Positions 60,615 through 64,000 of a stretch of 64,000 nt of DNA are shown piece after piece. Made by a program: the position numbers and the translations under genes. Below the pieces are notes generated by a model, which saw only the letters and a list, made by a program, of their open reading frames with translations, ran no database searches and was not told where the DNA came from. The DNA is from CBDFNN01 sp965250215 (GTDB taxonomy: Bacteria; Bacteroidota; Rhodothermia; Rhodothermales; DATKEJ01), in the NCBI GenBank assembly GCA_965250215.1, contig CBDFNN010000004.1, forward strand, positions 4,030,001 to 4,094,000, given 5' to 3'. How positions within the stretch are numbered: the first letter of the stretch is position 1; the number at the start of each line of letters is the position of its first letter.

Positions 60615-60773
60615 CTCAATTTTGGGTGGTTTTGGTCCGTACACAACATACAACCCATGTGATTGCAATTATTCAATCAAATGGGACAGATTTTAGAGTT
60701 TTAGCCAAAAACACTACATTACTATTTGTTGTATTTGCTCCCTCGATACAAATTCTATCAGCTAATTACTACT

Positions 60774-61229
60774 ATGGCACAATTCGATCTTAAAATAAAC
60801 GGGATAGACAAACAGCTAGATATCGATCCTTCTACACCTATGTTATGGGTACTTAGAGACCATCTAGATCTAGTAGGCACCAAATACGGATGTGGAATCG
60901 GTCAATGTGGAGCTTGTACCATCCATCTCGATGGAGACGCCGTCCGATCCTGTCAGACACCTGTCTCGGCCGTTGGAGACAAAGCAATAACCACCATCGA
61001 GGGTTTATCCGAACAGGGTACTCACCCGGTTCAGAAAGCTTGGCTGGAGCATGACGTTCCTCAATGCGGTTATTGCCAAGCTGGCCAAATCATGACGGCT
61101 AGCGCCTTCCTCGCAAAGAACTCCAGTCCGAGCGATGAGGAAATCGAGGACGCCATGAACGGCAATATCTGCCGATGCGGCACCTACACTCGAATTCGGG
61201 CCGCAGTTAAGACTGCATCCAAGGCATAA
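60774..61229 (+). CDS. 2Fe-2S subunit of a molybdenum hydroxylase (IorA-like)
   Basis: From ATG 60774 the protein is 151 residues; a TTG at 60726 would add 16. The two iron-sulphur sites of the family are complete: CGIGQCGACTIHLDG followed by CQ for the plant-type cluster, and CGYCQAGQ with CRCGTY for the second. It passes electrons from the molybdenum subunit encoded 64 bp later to an unknown acceptor. In related enzymes the acceptor is a cytochrome c, and no cytochrome gene is next to it. Confidence 0.93.
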   Translation: MAQFDLKINGIDKQLDIDPSTPMLWVLRDHLDLVGTKYGCGIGQCGACTIHLDGDAVRSCQTPVSAVGDKAITTIEGLSEQGTHPVQKAWLEHDVPQCGYCQAGQIMTASAFLAKNSSPSDEEIEDAMNGNICRCGTYTRIRAAVKTASKA

Positions 61230-61293
61230 CCCATCTCACTAACCTAAGAGTCACCAATTTCTCCCTCGTTAGGAGATTTCAATAGCAAAGACT

Positions 61294-63546
61294 ATGAATA
61301 TCGCAAAGACAAAAATCGGCCGACGATCTTTTTTCAAGAGCTCCGCATTAGCCGGAGGTGGAATGGTACTTGGCTTCAACTGGCTCGCAGCATGCAAATC
61401 TGCCCCAGAGCAAATTGTTGAATTGGCCATGCCGGACAATTGGTTCGACATGAACGCATTTCTCAAAATCGGAGACAATGGCGTGGTCACCATCATGTCA
61501 CCCAACCCGGAAATCGGACAGAATGTAAAAACCTCTATGCCGATGATCGTGGCGGAGGAGTTGGATGTCGATTGGGAAAACGTTGTCGTAGAACAAGCGC
61601 CTCTAAACACAGAACTCTTTTCAAGACAGCTTGCTGGGGGAAGCCAATCTATCAGGCAAAGTTGGCAAGCTCTTAGAACAGCCGGAGCCACAGCGCGGCA
61701 CATGTTGAAAGATGCAGCTGCCGAAACTTGGGACGTGCCTGCTGAGGAAATCACCACCTCCATGGGTGTCCTTACACATGCCGCAAGTGGTAACTCTGCT
61801 GGCTATGGCGAAATGGCGTCGGCCGCCGTAGGAATTGAGGTTCCAGAGGAAGTAGAGCTGAAGGACCCAAAGGACTTCACGATTATCGGCCAGTCCAAGA
61901 AAAATGTCGATGGCCGGAAAATCGTAACTGGCAAGCCACTGTATGGTTTGGACTATAAGGAAGATGGTATACTGATCGCCATGATCGTTCATCCTCCAGC
62001 CTTTGGGGTTCGATTGAAATCCATGGATGACACGGCAGCTCGATCCATGCCTGGCATCAAAGACATCATTACCATCAACACGCTCGATGGTCAAGACAAA
62101 ACTTGGGTTGACGTCAACGCCTTTGACAATCTCGTAGTCGTCGTAGGTGAAACGACTTGGCAAACGATGAAGGCTCGCGAGGCGCTCGTGCTCGAATGGG
62201 AGCTCGCTCCAGAAGTGACTGAGACCGTCAATAGTTATAGAGGACCTCTAACTTCAACCAATCCGGCAGGTCTCGAAAACTCGGATGATCATCTAGCTAA
62301 TATGGCGACAATGGCCGCTTCCTCAAGAAGGGTGGCCAGAAGAGATGGAGATCCAGAGTCAGCTTTCAAAAATGCAGCGAGGATATTGGAGCGAAGCTAC
62401 ACATGCCCTTTCTTGGCTCACAATACCATGGAGCCGATGAATTTCTTCGCCCACGTTACGACGGATGAGGCTCGGCTGGTCGGCCCAATTCAGACACCCG
62501 AGTTCATGGAAACAACGGTTTCAAATCGACTCGGTCTCCCCGTGGAAAAAGTTGATATCCAGATGACCCGACAGGGCGGCGGCTTTGGCCGACGACTCTA
62601 CGGCCATTTCCTGACAGAGGCTGCGGTTATCTCACAGAAAATGAATGCTCCAGTCAAGCTGATCTACACGCGTGAGGATGACATGACGCAGGGTACTTAT
62701 AGACCAGCCTACCGAGCAGATTATCGAGCCGCTTTCGACGCGGACAACAACTTGATTGCATTCCATGTCAGGGCTGGCGGAATCCCTGAAGGCCCTTTGG
62801 CAGCAAATCGATTCCCGGCTGGCGCCATCGATAACTATCTCGCGGAGGATTGGAGCATCCCATCCAACATTACAGTGGGAGCCTTCCGTGCACCGAGATC
62901 CAACTTCATCGCTGGAGCCGAGCAGTCTTTCTTAGACGAGGTCGCCGAGGAATTGGGACAAGATCCGATTCAGTTCAGGCTCGATCTGCTGAAAAAAGCT
63001 ATGGACAATCCTGTCGGCGAAAACAACGACTATGAGGCCGCACGATACGCGGGAGTCCTTGAACTTGTGAGAGACAAGTCAGATTGGGGTCCGGATCAAG
63101 CCGGTGTTTCTCGCGGAGTTTCGGCCTATTTCTGCCACAACTCTTATGTCGCCCAGGTGCTAGATATGACGGTCGAGGATGGAAACACATCAATCGAGAA
63201 GGTTACTTGCGCGATCGACTGCGGTATTGTAGTCAATCCTGATGCAGCTGTCAACATGGCGGAAGGTGGAATCGTGGATGGTATTGGCCATGCCATGTAC
63301 AGCGCCGTTACCTTTGTTGATGGAGAGCCTCAGCAGAGTAACTATGATCGTTATCGACTCATTCGACATAAGGAGGCACCTAAGTCCATCGATGTACACT
63401 TTGTGGACAATGGCATCGATCCGACTGGACTAGGCGAGCCACCTTTCCCTCCTATCATGGGTGCCCTGGCGAATGCCTTGTATAAGGCAACGGGCAAGCG
63501 GGTTTACAACCAGCCCTTTATTCAGGAGATGCAGCCTGTAGGATAA
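61294..63546 (+). CDS. Molybdopterin-binding subunit of an IorB-like hydroxylase/aldehyde dehydrogenase
   Basis: A 750-residue protein of the xanthine-dehydrogenase superfamily with a Tat-type signal (GRRSFFKSSALAGGGMVLGF) that would carry the folded complex across the membrane. Cofactor-contact blocks are visible: RQGGGFGRRLYGHF, APRSNFIAGAEQSFLDE and CAIDCGIVVNPD; VKLIYTREDDMTQG and GLGEPPFPPIMGAL, with the active-site Glu, follow the family. It hydroxylates N-heterocycles or oxidises aldehydes. The two-subunit design (no FAD subunit) matches isoquinoline-oxidoreductase-like enzymes. Confidence 0.92.
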   Translation: MNIAKTKIGRRSFFKSSALAGGGMVLGFNWLAACKSAPEQIVELAMPDNWFDMNAFLKIGDNGVVTIMSPNPEIGQNVKTSMPMIVAEELDVDWENVVVEQAPLNTELFSRQLAGGSQSIRQSWQALRTAGATARHMLKDAAAETWDVPAEEITTSMGVLTHAASGNSAGYGEMASAAVGIEVPEEVELKDPKDFTIIGQSKKNVDGRKIVTGKPLYGLDYKEDGILIAMIVHPPAFGVRLKSMDDTAARSMPGIKDIITINTLDGQDKTWVDVNAFDNLVVVVGETTWQTMKAREALVLEWELAPEVTETVNSYRGPLTSTNPAGLENSDDHLANMATMAASSRRVARRDGDPESAFKNAARILERSYTCPFLAHNTMEPMNFFAHVTTDEARLVGPIQTPEFMETTVSNRLGLPVEKVDIQMTRQGGGFGRRLYGHFLTEAAVISQKMNAPVKLIYTREDDMTQGTYRPAYRADYRAAFDADNNLIAFHVRAGGIPEGPLAANRFPAGAIDNYLAEDWSIPSNITVGAFRAPRSNFIAGAEQSFLDEVAEELGQDPIQFRLDLLKKAMDNPVGENNDYEAARYAGVLELVRDKSDWGPDQAGVSRGVSAYFCHNSYVAQVLDMTVEDGNTSIEKVTCAIDCGIVVNPDAAVNMAEGGIVDGIGHAMYSAVTFVDGEPQQSNYDRYRLIRHKEAPKSIDVHFVDNGIDPTGLGEPPFPPIMGALANALYKATGKRVYNQPFIQEMQPVG

Positions 63547-63719
63547 TAGAGTCAAGTGGTCTTAGGAAGTGACATAACATCTCGATTAAGGTCACTTTCA
63601 AGACATCAATTTCCGTCGTTAGTTTGACGGCACCGAAACCACCCAACATTTTCATCACTTTTAACCACTTAATTGTGGTTCACCTGTGGGACGGTCTTCT
63701 CATCAAATGAGTCAGTCCC

Positions 63720-64000
63720 ATGAAAACACTAATCATTATTTTCAATTCATTTCTCCGTCGCTCCGTCGTTCCATTAGCCCTGTTAATTGGGCTCCTAACT
63801 TCATGTGATTCTCCCCAGTCAAGCGATACTGATCTTAAGCAAAGTGCAAACTGGACCAAGCTGGCGAATGGCGTGTGGTCTCTGCAGAACGGCGATTTTG
63901 ATGGCGAAATTCGATTTTCGGATTTAGCTGGAGCGGAGCCGAAAATCGATGCACTCAATGAATTATCCGATCCTGAACTGAGACCAAGTCTCGAAAATGT
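63720..64000 (+). CDS. Lipoprotein of unknown function (3' end outside window)
   Basis: The frame is open from ATG 63720 to the right edge (93 codons). It has a lipoprotein signal (LIGLLTSC, Cys about residue 32) and a mature start SPQSSDTDLKQSANW, then NGVWSLQNGDFDGEIRF. The signal region contains two copies of the octamer CTCCGTCG (63753-63768). The family cannot be named from this fragment; a glycoside-hydrolase-like N-terminal sandwich is only a guess. Confidence 0.6.
   Translation, partial: MKTLIIIFNSFLRRSVVPLALLIGLLTSCDSPQSSDTDLKQSANWTKLANGVWSLQNGDFDGEIRFSDLAGAEPKIDALNELSDPELRPSLEN

Overview
The window reads as chromosomal DNA of a free-living, Gram-negative Bacteroidota bacterium. The evidence is type A sorting domains of the type IX secretion system (T9SS) at the C-termini of three secreted proteins, many lipoprotein signal peptides, Omp85 and TolC outer-membrane proteins, and starts with little Shine-Dalgarno signal. 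The mix of Gfo/Idh/MocA and GMC oxidoreductases, a CBM9-like protein, PafA-type phosphatase and tricorn-like protease recalls Saprospiria, Cytophagia or Balneolia, but I cannot place it below phylum. No CRISPR array, rRNA or prophage is visible; there is one tRNA and one intact IS3-family element.

Layout. 1-1882 (minus) is the 5' part of a lipoprotein made of tandem 71-residue mono-heme cytochrome c domains, which runs off the left edge. 2237-8702 holds an aldehyde dehydrogenase, a class II aldolase, a membrane SpoIIE-type phosphatase and a His/Cys-rich plus Met-rich exported pair that suggests metal handling. 9233-13399 holds an Omp85-like barrel, a decayed four-helix-bundle gene and a secreted propeller protein with a dockerin-like tail. 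13669-22170 (minus) holds an SDR/Gfo-Idh pair, a tightly overlapping operon (ankyrin, CotH-like, PafA-like, DUF4956-like), a CBM9-like protein and a Tat-exported Gfo/Idh enzyme. 22407-24859 holds a GMC oxidoreductase with its gluconate-dehydrogenase-subunit-3-like partner, followed by the IS. 26207-30943 holds two tandem T9SS metallophosphatases and two small genes. 31160-35957 is a methionine operon behind a SAM-I riboswitch (metY, metX, aspartate kinase, asd). 37142-44919 is a sugar-acid/deoxysugar cluster with a mutarotase, a FucX-like dehydrogenase, UxaA, another SDR and a ribose-type ABC importer; its content recalls the L-fucose cluster of Campylobacter jejuni. 45120-50303 (minus) is a TolC/adaptor/ATPase export operon plus a sulfatase-fold membrane protein. 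50737-61229 holds a tricorn-like protease, a T9SS repeat protein, a Ca-dependent phospholipase C-like lipoprotein, an esterase, tRNA-Ser and a barrel-like protein. 60774-63546 encodes a two-subunit molybdenum hydroxylase, and a lipoprotein gene is cut by the right edge.

The most unusual trait is not a gene. About 17 short tandem arrays of 7-nt units (loose consensus NTNNYGR, often GTNNYGN) sit at gene boundaries, many beginning exactly on the stop codon, and all the boundary arrays point outward from the gene they touch. Further arrays have 8-nt units (CNGANNNT) or 9-nt units, mainly upstream of start codons. Some arrays have rewritten the C-termini of the adjacent proteins, one lies inside the altronate-dehydratase-like gene, and the IS inserted exactly at the junction between a stop codon and such an array.
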